Assembly (NCBI RefSeq): GCF_000003605.2
Contig: NW_003129656.1
Span: forward strand, 1-31,618
Source of the DNA: Saccoglossus kowalevskii
Lineage: Eukaryota > Hemichordata > Enteropneusta > Harrimaniidae
Direction: 5' to 3'
DNA length: 31,618 bases
Below the pieces are notes generated by a model. It was given only the letters and a program-made list of their open reading frames with translations, ran no database searches and was not told the DNA's origin. Below are positions 1 to 9,015 of the stretch, piece by piece. The position numbers and the translations under genes were made by a program. Numbering within the stretch: position 1 is the stretch's first letter; each line of letters begins with the position of its first letter.

Positions 1-71
1 AAGTTAATCTGCATCAGGCGTGGTTAGTACTTGCATGGGAGACCGGCTGGGAATACCACGTACAGTAGGCT
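1..71 (+). rRNA. 5S rRNA-like copy 1, partial (5' part outside window)
   Basis: Only positions 50-120 are inside the window. It differs from the consensus at G57T, G65A and G111A. Confidence 0.85.
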
Positions 72-79
72 CATCAACA

Positions 80-84
80 TTTTT
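80..84 (+). terminator. Possible Pol III terminator of class B spacer (T5)
   Basis: A T5 run starts 9 nt after the 5S 3' end of copy 1. The same site recurs in all class B and C spacers. Confidence 0.45.
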
Positions 85-115
85 ATTCCACATTACATAC
101 TAACATTTTCCCATG

Positions 116-122
116 TTTTTTT
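116..122 (+). terminator. T7 run in class B spacer, second possible Pol III terminator
   Basis: A T7 run follows CCCATG about 45 nt past the 5S end. It is typical of class B spacers and would act as a backup terminator. Confidence 0.35.
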
Positions 123-167
123 GTCTAGCCGAAGCAATAAATGACATCCAATTGCAACGAATATTCA

Positions 168-287
168 GCCTACTGCCAAACCAATGCAGAATACACCAGT
201 TTACGTCCGATCACTGAAGTTAAGCTGCTTCGGGCGTGGTTAGTACTTGCAAGGGACACCGGCTGGGAATACCACGTGCATTAGGCT
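168..287 (+). rRNA. 5S rRNA-like copy 2
   Basis: Class III copy with T17A, C35T, T36A, A62T, T85A, G90C and G114T. Helices II, IV and I are each hit. Confidence 0.88.
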
Positions 288-383
288 CATCAACATTTTT
301 ATTCCACCGTACATACTAACTTTTTCCCGGAATTTTTTGCATAGCCGAAGCAATAAATGATCTCCAATTCCAACGATTATTCA

Positions 384-503
384 GCCTACTGCCAACCCAT
401 TGCAGAATACACCAGTTCTCGTCCGATCACTGAAGTTAAGCTGCATCGGGCGTGCTTAGTACTTGCATGGGAGACTGGCTGGGAATACGACGTGAAGTAG
501 GCT
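384..503 (+). rRNA. 5S rRNA-like copy 3
   Basis: Class I copy with A13C, G72C, C93T, C106G and C112A. Helix V is weakened at two pairs. Confidence 0.88.
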
Positions 504-599
504 TTTCAACATTATTATTCCACCGTACATACAAACCTTTTCCCGGGATTTGTTGCCTAGCCCAAGTGTTAAATTACATTCAATTCCGACAAATATTCA

Positions 600-719
600 G
601 CCTACTGCCAAACCATTGCAGAATACACCAGTTCTCGTCCGATCACTGAAGTTAATCTGCATCGGGCATGGTTAGTACTTGCATGGGAGACCGGCTGGGA
701 ATACCACGTGCAGTAGGCC
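600..719 (+). rRNA. 5S rRNA-like copy 4
   Basis: Class II copy with G57T, G69A and T120C only. Confidence 0.9.
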
Positions 720-815
720 TATCAACATTATTATTCCACCATACATGCAAACATTTTCCCGGGATTTGTTGCCTAGCCAAAGTATTAAATTACATTCAAT
801 TCCAACAAATATTCA

Positions 816-935
816 GCCTACTGCCAAACTATTGCAGAATACACCAGTTCTCGTCCAATCACTGAAGTTAATCTGCATCGGGCATGGTTAGTACTTGCAT
901 GGGAGACCGGCTGGGAATACCACGTGCAGTAGGCT
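816..935 (+). rRNA. 5S rRNA-like copy 5
   Basis: Class II copy with C15T and G42A besides G57T and G69A. Confidence 0.9.
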
Positions 936-1031
936 TATCAACATTTTTATTCCATCGTGCATACTAACTTTTTCCCATGATTTTTTGCCTAGCCGTAGCA
1001 ATAAATGACATCCAATTCCGACGTATATTCA

Positions 1032-1151
1032 GCCTACTGCCAAACCAATGCAGAATACACCAGTTCTTGTCCGATCACTGAAGTTAATCTGCATCGGGCA
1101 TGGTTAGTACTTGCATGGGAGACCGGCTGGGAATACCACGTGCAGTAGGCT
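1032..1151 (+). rRNA. 5S rRNA-like copy 6
   Basis: Class II copy with T17A and C37T. The preceding spacer (936-1031) has the rare GCCGTAGC and GACGTATAT forms shared with 24019-24113. Confidence 0.9.
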
Positions 1152-1247
1152 TATCAACATTATTATTCCACCGTTCATGCAAACATTTTCCCGGGATTTG
1201 TTGCCTAGCCAAAGTATTAAATTACATTCAATTCCGACAAATATTCA

Positions 1248-1367
1248 GCATACTGCCAAATCATTGCAGAATACACCAGTTCTCGTCCGATCACTGAAGT
1301 TAATCTGCATCGGGCATGGTTAGTACTTGCATGGGAGACCGGCTGGGAATACCACGTGCAGTAGGCT
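1248..1367 (+). rRNA. 5S rRNA-like copy 7
   Basis: Class II copy with C3A (helix I) and C14T. Confidence 0.9.
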
Positions 1368-1463
1368 TATCAACATTATTATTCCACCGAACATGCAAAC
1401 ATTTTCCCGGGATTTGTTGCCTAGCCAAAGTATTAAATTACATTCAATTCGGACAAATTTTCA
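1368..1463 (+). repeat. Spacer class A (representative)
   Basis: This spacer class follows many class I and II copies. It begins TATCAACATTATTATTCC, so the T5 run of other classes is interrupted and the first run of four or more Ts lies about 35 nt past the 5S end. It continues with TTTCCCGGGATTTGTTG, GCCTAGCC, and a TATTAAATTA element at -33 to -24 of the next copy. Sub-forms differ at CATGCAAACATTTT versus CATACAAACCTTTT and at CAAAG versus CGAAG. Confidence 0.85.
1431..1440 (+). promoter_or_regulatory. TATA-like element upstream of copy 8
   Basis: TATTAAATTA occupies -33 to -24 relative to the 5S start at 1464. The same element precedes most copies that follow a class A or D spacer. A promoter role is inferred from position only. 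Confidence 0.45.
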
Positions 1464-1583
1464 GCCTACTGCCAAACCATTGCAGAATACACCAGTTCTC
1501 GTCCGATCACTGAAGTTAAGCTGCATCGGGCGTGGTTAGTACTTGCATGGGAGACCGGCAGGGAATACCACGTGCAGTAGGCT
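1464..1583 (+). rRNA. 5S rRNA-like copy 8, one difference from consensus
   Basis: Class I copy whose only difference from the array consensus is T97A, just outside helix IV. All five helices can form and box A is intact. With copy 141 it is one of the two best candidates for a transcribed gene in the window. T97 is conserved in most animal 5S genes and lies in the C-box, so TFIIIA binding could still be affected. Confidence 0.92.
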
Positions 1584-1679
1584 TATCAACATTATTATTC
1601 CACCGTAAATACAAACCTTTTCCCGGGATTTGTTGCCTAGCCGAATTATTAAATTACATTCAATTCCGACAAATATTCA

Positions 1680-1799
1680 GCCTACTGCCTAACCATTGCA
1701 GAATACACCAGTTCTCGTCCGATCACTGAAGTTAATCTGCATCGGGCATGGTTAGTACTTGGATTGGAGACCGGCTGGGAATACCACGTGCAGTAGGCT
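1680..1799 (+). rRNA. 5S rRNA-like copy 9
   Basis: Class II copy with A11T, C83G and G86T, which damage helix IV. Confidence 0.88.
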
Positions 1800-1895
1800 T
1801 ATCAACATTATTATTCCACCGTACATGCAAACATTTTCCCGGGATTTGTTGCCTAGCCAAAGTATTAAATTACATTCAATTCTGACAAATATTCA

Positions 1896-2015
1896 GCCTA
1901 CTGCCTAACCATTGCAGAATACACCAGTTCTCGTCCGATCACTGAAGTTAATCTGCATCGCGCATGGTTAGTACTTGCATGGGAGACCGGCTGGGAATAC
2001 CACGTGCAGTCGTCA
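1896..2015 (+). rRNA. 5S rRNA-like copy 10, class IV 3' end
   Basis: Has A11T, G57T, G66C and G69A, and ends GCAGTCGTCA, so helix I carries two mismatches. Confidence 0.85.
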
Positions 2016-2111
2016 TATCAACATTATTATTCCACCGTACATACAAACTTTTTCCCGGGAATTGTTGCCTAGCCGAAGTATTAAATTACATTCAATTCCG
2101 ACAAATATTCA

Positions 2112-2231
2112 TCCTACTGCCAAACCATTGTAGAATACACTAGTTCTCGTCCGATCACTGAAGTTAATCTGCATCGGGCATGGTTAGTATTTGCGTGGGA
2201 GACAGGCTGGGAATACCACGTGCATTAGGCT
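2112..2231 (+). rRNA. 5S rRNA-like copy 11
   Basis: Has G1T, C20T, C30T, G57T, G69A, C79T, A84G, C93A and G114T. Every helix is affected, so it is probably not functional. Confidence 0.85.
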
Positions 2232-2327
2232 CATCAACATTTTTATTCCACATTACATACTAACATTTTCCCATGTTTTTTTGCCTAGCCGAAGCAATAA
2301 ATGACATCCAATTGCAAGGAATATTCA

Positions 2328-2447
2328 GCCTACTGCCAAACCAATGCAGAATACACCAGTTCACGTCCGATCACTGAAGTTAAGCTGCATCGGGCGTGGT
2401 TAGAACTTGCAAGGGAGACCGGCTGGGAATACCACGTGCATTAGGCT
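2328..2447 (+). rRNA. 5S rRNA-like copy 12
   Basis: Class III copy with T17A, T36A, T77A (loop E), T85A and G114T. Confidence 0.88.
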
Positions 2448-2543
2448 CATCAACATTTCTATTCCACCATACATACTAACTTTTTCCCGGAATTTTTTGC
2501 ATAGCCAAAGCAATAAATGATCTCCAATTCCGACGAATATTCA
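2448..2543 (+). repeat. Spacer class C (representative)
   Basis: This spacer is typified by TTTTTCCCGGAATTTTTTGC, ATAGCC in place of CTAGCC, and AATGATCTCC or AATCATCTTC near the next copy. The downstream copy usually has A13C, often with C14T. Confidence 0.8.
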
Positions 2544-2663
2544 GCCTACTGCCAACTCATTGCAGAATACACCAGTTCTCGTCCGATCACTGAAGTTAAG
2601 CTGCATCGGGCGTGGTTAGTACTTGCATGGGAGACCGGCTGGGAATACCATGTGCAGTAGGCT
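2544..2663 (+). rRNA. 5S rRNA-like copy 13
   Basis: Class I copy with A13C, C14T and C108T. Pair 69-108 becomes a G-U wobble. Confidence 0.9.
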
Positions 2664-2759
2664 TATCAACATTATTATTCCACCGTACATACAAACTTTT
2701 TCCCGGGAATTGTTGCCTAGCCGAAGTATTAAATTACATTCAATTCCGACAAATATTCA

Positions 2760-2879
2760 TCCTACTGCCAAACCATTGTAGAATACACTAGTTCTCGTCC
2801 GATCACTGAAGTTAATCTGCATCGGGCATGGTTAGTATTTGCATGGGAGACAGGCTGGGAATACCACGTGAAGTAGGCT
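2760..2879 (+). rRNA. 5S rRNA-like copy 14
   Basis: Has G1T, C20T, C30T, G57T, G69A, C79T, C93A and C112A. Confidence 0.86.
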
Positions 2880-2975
2880 TATCAACATTATTATTCCACC
2901 GTACATGCAAACATTTTCCCGGGATTTGTTGCCTAGCCAAAGTATTAAATTACATACAATTCCGACAAATGTTCA

Positions 2976-3095
2976 GCCTACTGCCAAACCATTGCAGAAT
3001 ACACCAGTTCTCTTCCGATCACTGAAGTTAATCTGCATCGGGCATGGTTAGTACTTGCATGGGAGACCGACTGGTAATACCACGTGCAGTAGGCT
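2976..3095 (+). rRNA. 5S rRNA-like copy 15
   Basis: Class II copy with G38T, G95A and G100T. Confidence 0.88.
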
Positions 3096-3189
3096 TATCA
3101 ACATTTTTATTCCACCGTACATACTAACATTTTCCCATTTTTTTTCCTAGCCGAAGCAATAAATGACATCCAATTGCAACGAATATTCA

Positions 3190-3309
3190 GCCTACTGCCA
3201 ACCCATTGCAGAATACACCAGTTCTCATCCGATTACTGAAGTTAAGCTGCATCGGGCGTGGTTAGTACTTGCATGGGAGACTGGCTGAGAATACCACGTG
3301 CAGTAGGCT
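3190..3309 (+). rRNA. 5S rRNA-like copy 16
   Basis: Class I copy with A13C, G38A, C45T, C93T and G99A. Confidence 0.88.
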
Positions 3310-3405
3310 CATCAACATTTTTATTCCACATTACATACTATCATTTTCCCATGTTTTTTTGCCTAGCCGAAGCAATAAATGACATCCAATTGCAACAAAT
3401 ATTCA

Positions 3406-3525
3406 GCCTACTGCCAATCCAGTGCAGAATACACCAGTTCACGTCCGATCACTGAAGTTAAGCTGCATAGGGCGTGGTTAGTACTTGCAAGGGAGACCGG
3501 CTGGGAATACCACGTGCAGTAGGCT
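3406..3525 (+). rRNA. 5S rRNA-like copy 17
   Basis: Has A13T, T17G, T36A, C64A and T85A. Helix I is intact. Confidence 0.88.
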
Positions 3526-3621
3526 TATCAACATTATTATTCCACCGTACATGCAAACATTTTCCCGGGATTTGTTGCCTAGCCAAAGTATTAAGTTACA
3601 TTCAATTCCGACAAATATTCA

Positions 3622-3741
3622 GCCTGCTGCCAAACTATTGCAGAATACAACAGTTCTCGTCCGATCACTGAAGTTAATGTGCATCGGGCATGGTTAGTAC
3701 TTTCAGGGGAGACCGGCTGGGAATACCATGTGCAGTAGGCT
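3622..3741 (+). rRNA. 5S rRNA-like copy 18
   Basis: Has A5G, C15T, C29A, G57T, C58G, G69A, G82T, T85G and C108T. A69 and T108 re-form a helix V pair. Confidence 0.87.
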
Positions 3742-3837
3742 TATCAACATTTTTATTCCACCGTGCATACTAACATTTTCCCATGTTTTTTTGCCTAGCC
3801 GAAGCAATAAATGACATCCAATTGCAACGAATATTCA

Positions 3838-3957
3838 GCCTACTGCCAACCCATTGCAGAATACACCAGTTCTCATCCGATCACTGAAGTTAAGCTGCAT
3901 CGGGCGTGGTTAATACTTGCATGGGAGACTGGCTGGGAATACCACGTGCAGTAGGCT
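3838..3957 (+). rRNA. 5S rRNA-like copy 19
   Basis: Class I copy with A13C, G38A, G76A and C93T. Confidence 0.89.
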
Positions 3958-4052
3958 CATCAACATTTTTATTCCACATTACATACTAACATTTTCCCAT
4001 GTTTTTTTGCCTAGCCGAAGCAATAAATGACATCCAATTGCAGGAATATTCA

Positions 4053-4172
4053 GCCTACTGCCAAACCAATGCAAAATACACCAGTTCTCGTCCGATCACT
4101 GAAGTTAATCTGCATCGGGCATGGTTAGTACTTGCATGGGAGACCGGCTGGGAATACCACATGCATTAGGCT
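4053..4172 (+). rRNA. 5S rRNA-like copy 20
   Basis: Has T17A, G22A, G57T, G69A, G109A and G114T. Confidence 0.88.
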
Positions 4173-4268
4173 CATCAACATTTTTATTCCACCATACATA
4201 CTAACTTTTTCCCGGGATTTTTTGCCTAGCCGAAGTATTAAATTACATTCAATTCCGACAAATATTCA

Positions 4269-4388
4269 TTCTACTGCCAAACCATTGTAGAATACACCAG
4301 TTCTCGTCCGATCACTGAAGTTAATCTGCATCGGGCATGGTTAGTACTAGCATGGGAGACCGGCTGGGAATACCACGTGCAGTAGGCT
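4269..4388 (+). rRNA. 5S rRNA-like copy 21
   Basis: Class II copy starting TTCTACTGCC (G1T, C2T), with C20T and T81A. Confidence 0.87.
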
Positions 4389-4484
4389 TATCAACATTAT
4401 TATTCCACCGTACATGCAAACATTTTCCCGGGATTTGTTGCCTAGCCAAAGTATTAAATTACATTCAATTCCGACAAATATTCA

Positions 4485-4604
4485 GCCTACTGCCAAACCA
4501 TTGCAGAATACACCAGTTCTCGTCCGATCACTGAAGTTAAGCTGCATCAGGCGTGGTTAGTACTTGCATGGGAGACCGGCAGGGAATACCACGTGCAGTA
4601 GGCT
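4485..4604 (+). rRNA. 5S rRNA-like copy 22
   Basis: Class I copy with G65A and T97A only. Confidence 0.9.
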
Positions 4605-4700
4605 TATCAACATTATTATTCCACCGTACATACAAACCTTTTCCCGGGATTTGTTGCCTAGCTGAAGTATTAAATTACATTCAATTCCGACAAATATTCA

Positions 4701-4820
4701 GCCTACTGCCAAACCATTGCAGAATACACCAGTTCTCGTCCGATCACTGAAGTTGATCTGCATCGGGCATGGTTAGTACTTGCATGGGAGACCAGCTGGG
4801 AATACCACGTGCAGTAGGCT
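4701..4820 (+). rRNA. 5S rRNA-like copy 23
   Basis: Class II copy with A55G and G94A. Confidence 0.9.
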
Positions 4821-4916
4821 TATCAACATTATTATTCCACCGTACATGCAAACATTTTCCCGGGATTTGTTGCCTAGCCAAAGTATTAAATTACATTCAA
4901 TTCCGACAAATATTCA

Positions 4917-5036
4917 GCCTACTGCCAAACCATTGGAGAATACAACAGTTCTCGTCCGATCACTGAAGTTAATGTGCATCGGGCATGGTTAGTACTTTCA
5001 TGGGAGACCGGCTGGGAATACCATGTGCAGTATGCT
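4917..5036 (+). rRNA. 5S rRNA-like copy 24
   Basis: Has C20G, C29A, G57T, C58G, G69A, G82T, C108T and G117T. C108T restores pairing with A69. Confidence 0.87.
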
Positions 5037-5132
5037 TATCAACATTTTTATTCCACCGTGCATACTAACATTTTCCCATGTTTTTTTGCCTAGCCGAAGC
5101 AATAAATGACATCCAATTGCAACGAATATTCA

Positions 5133-5252
5133 GCCTACTGCCAACCCATTGCAGAATACACCAGTTCTCATGCGATCACTGAAGTTAAGCTGCATCGGGC
5201 GTGGTTAGTACTTGCATGGGAGACTGGCTGGGAATACCACGTGCAGTAGGCT
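5133..5252 (+). rRNA. 5S rRNA-like copy 25
   Basis: Class I copy with A13C, G38A, C40G and C93T. Confidence 0.89.
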
Positions 5253-5347
5253 CATCAACATTTTTATTCCACATTACATACTAACATTTTCCCATGTTTG
5301 TTTGCCTAGCCGAAGCAATAAATGACATCCAATTGCAGGAATATTCA

Positions 5348-5467
5348 GCCTACTGCCAAACCAATGCAGAATACACCAGTTCTCGTCCGATCACTGAAGT
5401 TAATCTGCATCGGGCATGGTTAGTACTTACATGGGAGACCGGCTGGGAATACCAAGTGCCTTCGTCA
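5348..5467 (+). rRNA. 5S rRNA-like copy 26, class IV 3' end
   Basis: Has T17A, G57T, G69A, G82A and C108A, and ends GCCTTCGTCA. Helix I carries four mismatches. Confidence 0.84.
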
Positions 5468-5563
5468 TATCAACATTATTATTCCACCGTACATACAAAC
5501 TTTTTCCAGGGATTTGTTGCCTAGCCGAAGTATTTAATTACATTCAATTCCGACAAATATTCA

Positions 5564-5683
5564 GCCTACTGCCAAACCATTGCAGAATACACCAGTTCTC
5601 GTCCGATCACTGAAGTTAATCTGCATCGGGCATGGTTAGTACTTGCATGGGAGACCGGCTGGGAATACCACGTGCAGTAGGCT
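5564..5683 (+). rRNA. 5S rRNA-like copy 27, class II reference
   Basis: A plain class II copy that differs only at G57T and G69A. The A69-C108 mismatch is uncompensated. Confidence 0.91.
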
Positions 5684-5779
5684 TATCAAAATTATTATTC
5701 CACCGTACATGCAAACATTTTCCCGGGATTTGTTGCCTAGCCAAAGTATTAAATTTCATTCAATTCCGACAAATATTCA

Positions 5780-5899
5780 GCCTACTGCCAAACCATTGCA
5801 GAATACACCAGTTCTCGTCCGATCACTGAAGTTAAGCTGCATCGGGCATGGTTAGTACTTACATGGGAGACCGGCAGGGAATACCACGTGCAGTAGGCT
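5780..5899 (+). rRNA. 5S rRNA-like copy 28
   Basis: Has G69A without G57T, plus G82A and T97A. Confidence 0.89.
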
Positions 5900-5995
5900 T
5901 ATCAACATTATTATTCCACCGTACATACAAACCTTTTCCCTGGATTTGTTGCCTAGCCGAAGTATTTAATTACATTCAATTCCGACAAATATTCA

Positions 5996-6115
5996 GCCTA
6001 CTGCCAAACCATTGCAGAATACACCAGTTCTCGTCCGATCACTGAAGTTAAGCTGCATCGGGCGTGGTTGGTACTTGCATGGGAGACCGGCAGGGAATAC
6101 CACGTGCAGTAGGCT
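5996..6115 (+). rRNA. 5S rRNA-like copy 29
   Basis: Class I copy with A75G (loop E) and T97A. Confidence 0.9.
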
Positions 6116-6211
6116 TATTAACATTATTATTCCACCGTACATGCAAACATTTTCCCGGGATTTGTTGCCTAGCCAAAGTATTAAATTACATTCAATTCCA
6201 ACAAATATTCA

Positions 6212-6331
6212 GCCTACTGCCAAACCATTGCAGTATACAACAGTTCTCGTCCGATCACTGAAGTTAAGCTGCATCGGGCGTGGTTAGTACTTTCATGGGA
6301 GACCGGTTGGGAATACCATGTGCAGTATGCT
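6212..6331 (+). rRNA. 5S rRNA-like copy 30
   Basis: Has A23T, C29A, G82T, C96T, C108T and G117T with G57 and G69 kept. Confidence 0.88.
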
Positions 6332-6427
6332 TATCAACATTTTTATTCCACCGTGCATACTAACATTTTCCCATGTTTTTTTGCCTAGCCGAAGCAATAA
6401 ATGACATCCAATTGCAACGAATATTCA

Positions 6428-6547
6428 GCCTACTGCCAACCCATTGCAGAATACACCAGTTCTCATGCGATCACTGAAGTTAAGCTGCATCGGGCGTGGT
6501 TAGTACTTGCATGGGAGACTGGCTGGGAATACCACGTGCAGTAGGCT
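6428..6547 (+). rRNA. 5S rRNA-like copy 31
   Basis: Class I copy with A13C, G38A, C40G and C93T, as copy 25. Confidence 0.89.
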
Positions 6548-6641
6548 CATCAACATTTTTATTCCACATTACATACTAACATTTTCCCATGTTTGTTTGC
6601 CTAGCCGAAGCAATAAATGACATCCAATTGCAGAATATTCA

Positions 6642-6761
6642 GCCTACTGCCAAACCAATGCAGAATACACCAGTTCTCGTCCGATCACTGAAGTTAATCT
6701 GCATCGGGCATGGTTAGTACTTACATGGGAGACCGGCTGGGAATACCACGTGCCTTCGTCA
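6642..6761 (+). rRNA. 5S rRNA-like copy 32, class IV 3' end
   Basis: Has T17A, G57T, G69A and G82A, and ends GCCTTCGTCA. Confidence 0.85.
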
Positions 6762-6857
6762 TATCAACATTATTATTCCACCGAACATACAAACTTTTTC
6801 CAGGGATTTGTTGCCTAGCTGAAGTATTAAATTACATTCAATTCCGACTAATATTCA

Positions 6858-6977
6858 GCCTACTGCCAAACCATTGCAGAATACACCAGTTCTTGTCCGG
6901 TCACTGAAGTTAAGCTGCATCGGGCATGGTTAGTACTTGCAAGGGAGACCGGCTGGGTATACCACGTGCATTTGGCT
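6858..6977 (+). rRNA. 5S rRNA-like copy 33
   Basis: Class III copy with C37T, A43G, G69A, T85A, A101T, G114T and A116T. Confidence 0.87.
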
Positions 6978-7073
6978 CATCAACATTTTTATTCCACATT
7001 ACATACTAACATTTTCCCATGTTTTTTTGCCTAGCCGAAGCAATAAATGACATCCAATTGCAAGGAATATTCA

Positions 7074-7193
7074 GCCTACTGCCAAACCAATGCAGAATAC
7101 ACCAGTTCACGTCCGATCACTGAAGTTAAGCTGCATCGGGCGTGGTTCGTACTTGCAAGGGAGACCGGCTGGGAATACCACGTGCATTAGGCT
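7074..7193 (+). rRNA. 5S rRNA-like copy 34
   Basis: Class III copy with T17A, T36A, A75C, T85A and G114T. Confidence 0.88.
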
Positions 7194-7289
7194 CATCAAC
7201 ATTTTTATTCCACCGTACATACTAACTTTTTCCCGGAATTTTTTGCATAGCCAAAGCAATAAATCATCTCCCATTCCGACGAATATTCA

Positions 7290-7409
7290 GCCTACTGCCA
7301 ACTCATTGCAGAATACACCAGTTCTCGTCCGATCACTGAAGTTAAGCTGCATCGGGCGTGGTTAGTACTTGCAAGGGAGACCGGCTGGGAATACTACGTG
7401 CATTAGGCT
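7290..7409 (+). rRNA. 5S rRNA-like copy 35
   Basis: Class III copy with A13C, C14T, T85A, C106T and G114T. Confidence 0.88.
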
Positions 7410-7506
7410 CATCAACATTTTTATTCCACCGTACATACTAACTTTTTCCCGGAATTTTTTTGCATAGCCGAAGCAATAAATGATCTCCAATTCCGACGAA
7501 TATTCA

Positions 7507-7626
7507 GCCTACTGCCAACCCATTGCAGAATACACCAGTTCTCGTCCGATCACTGAAGTTAAGCTGCATTGGGCGTGGTTAGTACTTGCATGGGAGACCG
7601 GCAGGGAATACCACGTGCAGTAGGCT
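7507..7626 (+). rRNA. 5S rRNA-like copy 36
   Basis: Class I copy with A13C, C64T and T97A. Confidence 0.9.
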
Positions 7627-7722
7627 CATCAACATTTTTATTCCACCGTACATACTAACTTTTTCCCGGAATTTTTTGCATAGCCAAAGCAATAAATGAT
7701 CTCCAATTCCGACGAATATTCA

Positions 7723-7841
7723 GCCTACTGCCAACCCATTGCAGAATACACCAGTTCTCGTCCGATCACTGAAGTTAAGCTGCATTGGGCGTGGTTAGTA
7801 CTTGCATGGGAGACCGGCAGGGAATACCACGTGCAGTAGCT
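7723..7841 (+). rRNA. 5S rRNA-like copy 37
   Basis: As copy 36, but one G is missing near the 3' end (GCAGTAGCT), which shifts helix I. Confidence 0.87.
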
Positions 7842-7937
7842 TATCAACATTATTATTCCACCGTACATACAAACCTTTTCTCGGGATTTGTTGCCTAGCC
7901 GAAGTATTAAATTACATTCAATTCCGACGAATATTCA

Positions 7938-8057
7938 GCCTACTGCCAAACCATTGCAGAATACACCAGTTCTTGTCCGATCACTGAAGTTAAGCTGCAT
8001 CGGGCATGGTTAGTACTTGCAAGGGAGACCGGCTGGGAATACCACGTGCATTAGGCT
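7938..8057 (+). rRNA. 5S rRNA-like copy 38
   Basis: Class III copy with C37T, G69A, T85A and G114T. The same form recurs as copies 98 and 145. Confidence 0.88.
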
Positions 8058-8153
8058 CATCAACATTTTTATTCCACATTACATACTAACATTTTCCCAT
8101 GTTTTTTTGCCTAGCCGAAGCAATAAAAGACATCCAATTGCAAGGAATATTCA

Positions 8154-8273
8154 GCCTACTGCCAAACCAAAGCAGAATACACCAGTTCACGTCCGATCAC
8201 TGAAGTTAAGCTGCATCGGGCGTGGTTAGTACTTGCAAGGGAGACCGGCTGGGAATACCACGTGCATTAGGCT
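8154..8273 (+). rRNA. 5S rRNA-like copy 39
   Basis: Class III copy with T17A, T18A, T36A, T85A and G114T. T18A breaks a helix II pair. The same form recurs as copies 46, 99, 134 and 146. Confidence 0.88.
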
Positions 8274-8369
8274 CATCAACATTTTTATTCCACCGTACAT
8301 ACTAACTTTTTCCCGGAATTTTTTGCATAGCCAAAGCAATAAATCATCTTCAATTCCGACGAATATTCA

Positions 8370-8489
8370 GCCTACTGCCAACTCATTGCAGAATACACCA
8401 GTTCTCGTCCGATCACTGAAGTTAAGCTGCATCGGGCGTGGTTAGTACATGCATGGGAGACCAGCTGGGAATACCATGTGCAGTAGGCT
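8370..8489 (+). rRNA. 5S rRNA-like copy 40
   Basis: Class I copy with A13C, C14T, T80A, G94A and C108T. Confidence 0.88.
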
Positions 8490-8585
8490 TATCAACATTA
8501 TTATTCCACCGTACATACAAACTTTTTCCCGGGATTTGTTGCCTAGCCAAAGTATTAAATTACATTCAATTCCGACAAATATTCA

Positions 8586-8705
8586 GCCTACTGCCAAACC
8601 ATTGCAGAATACACCAGTTCTCGTCAGATCACTGAAGTTAATCTGCATCGGGCATGGTTAGTACTAGCATGGGAGACCGGCTGGGAATACCACGTGCAGT
8701 AGGCT
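8586..8705 (+). rRNA. 5S rRNA-like copy 41
   Basis: Class II copy with C41A and T81A. Confidence 0.89.
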
Positions 8706-8801
8706 TATCAACATTATTATTCCACCGTACATGCAAACATTTTCCCGGGATTTGTTGCCTAGCCAAAGTATTAAATTACATTCAATTCCAACAAATATTC
8801 A

Positions 8802-8921
8802 GCCTACTGCCAAACCATTGCAGAATACACCAGTTCTCGTCAGATCACTGAAGTTAATCTGCATCGGGCATGGTTAGTACTTGCATGGGAGACCGGCTGG
8901 TAATACCACGTGCAGTAGGCT
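8802..8921 (+). rRNA. 5S rRNA-like copy 42
   Basis: Class II copy with C41A and G100T. Confidence 0.89.
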
Positions 8922-9015
8922 TATCAACATTTTTATTCCACCGTACATACTAACATTTTCCCATTTTTTTTCCTAGCCGAAGCAATAAATGACATCCAAT
9001 TGCAACAAATATTCA

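Larger units (their letters stand above)
72..167 (+). repeat. Spacer class B (representative)
   Basis: This spacer begins CATCAACATTTTTATTCC with a T5 run about 9 nt past the 5S end. It carries a T7 run after CCCATG and ends with AATAAATGACATCC and AATTGCAACGAATATTCA. The copy downstream usually has T17A or A13C. Confidence 0.85.
1896..3095 (+). repeat. Higher-order block (copies 10-15), recurs at 24760-25959
   Basis: Six consecutive units share private variants with copies 116-121: G66C with a GTCGTCA end, then G1T/C20T/C30T/C93A, T77A, C108T, again G1T/C20T/C30T/C93A, and a G95A copy. Both blocks span 1200 bp. Confidence 0.85.
4269..5036 (+). repeat. Four-unit higher-order block (copies 21-24), recurs at 10093-10863
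   Basis: The shared order is G1T/C2T/T81A, G65A/T97A, A55G/G94A, then a C29A/C58G/C108T copy. The partner's last unit has gained two single-base insertions. Confidence 0.82.

Noticed and set aside
1368-1463. CCCGGG palindrome in class A spacers as a regulatory site
   Set aside because: It is a six-base palindrome lost in classes B, C and D, and nothing else in the sequence supports a role.
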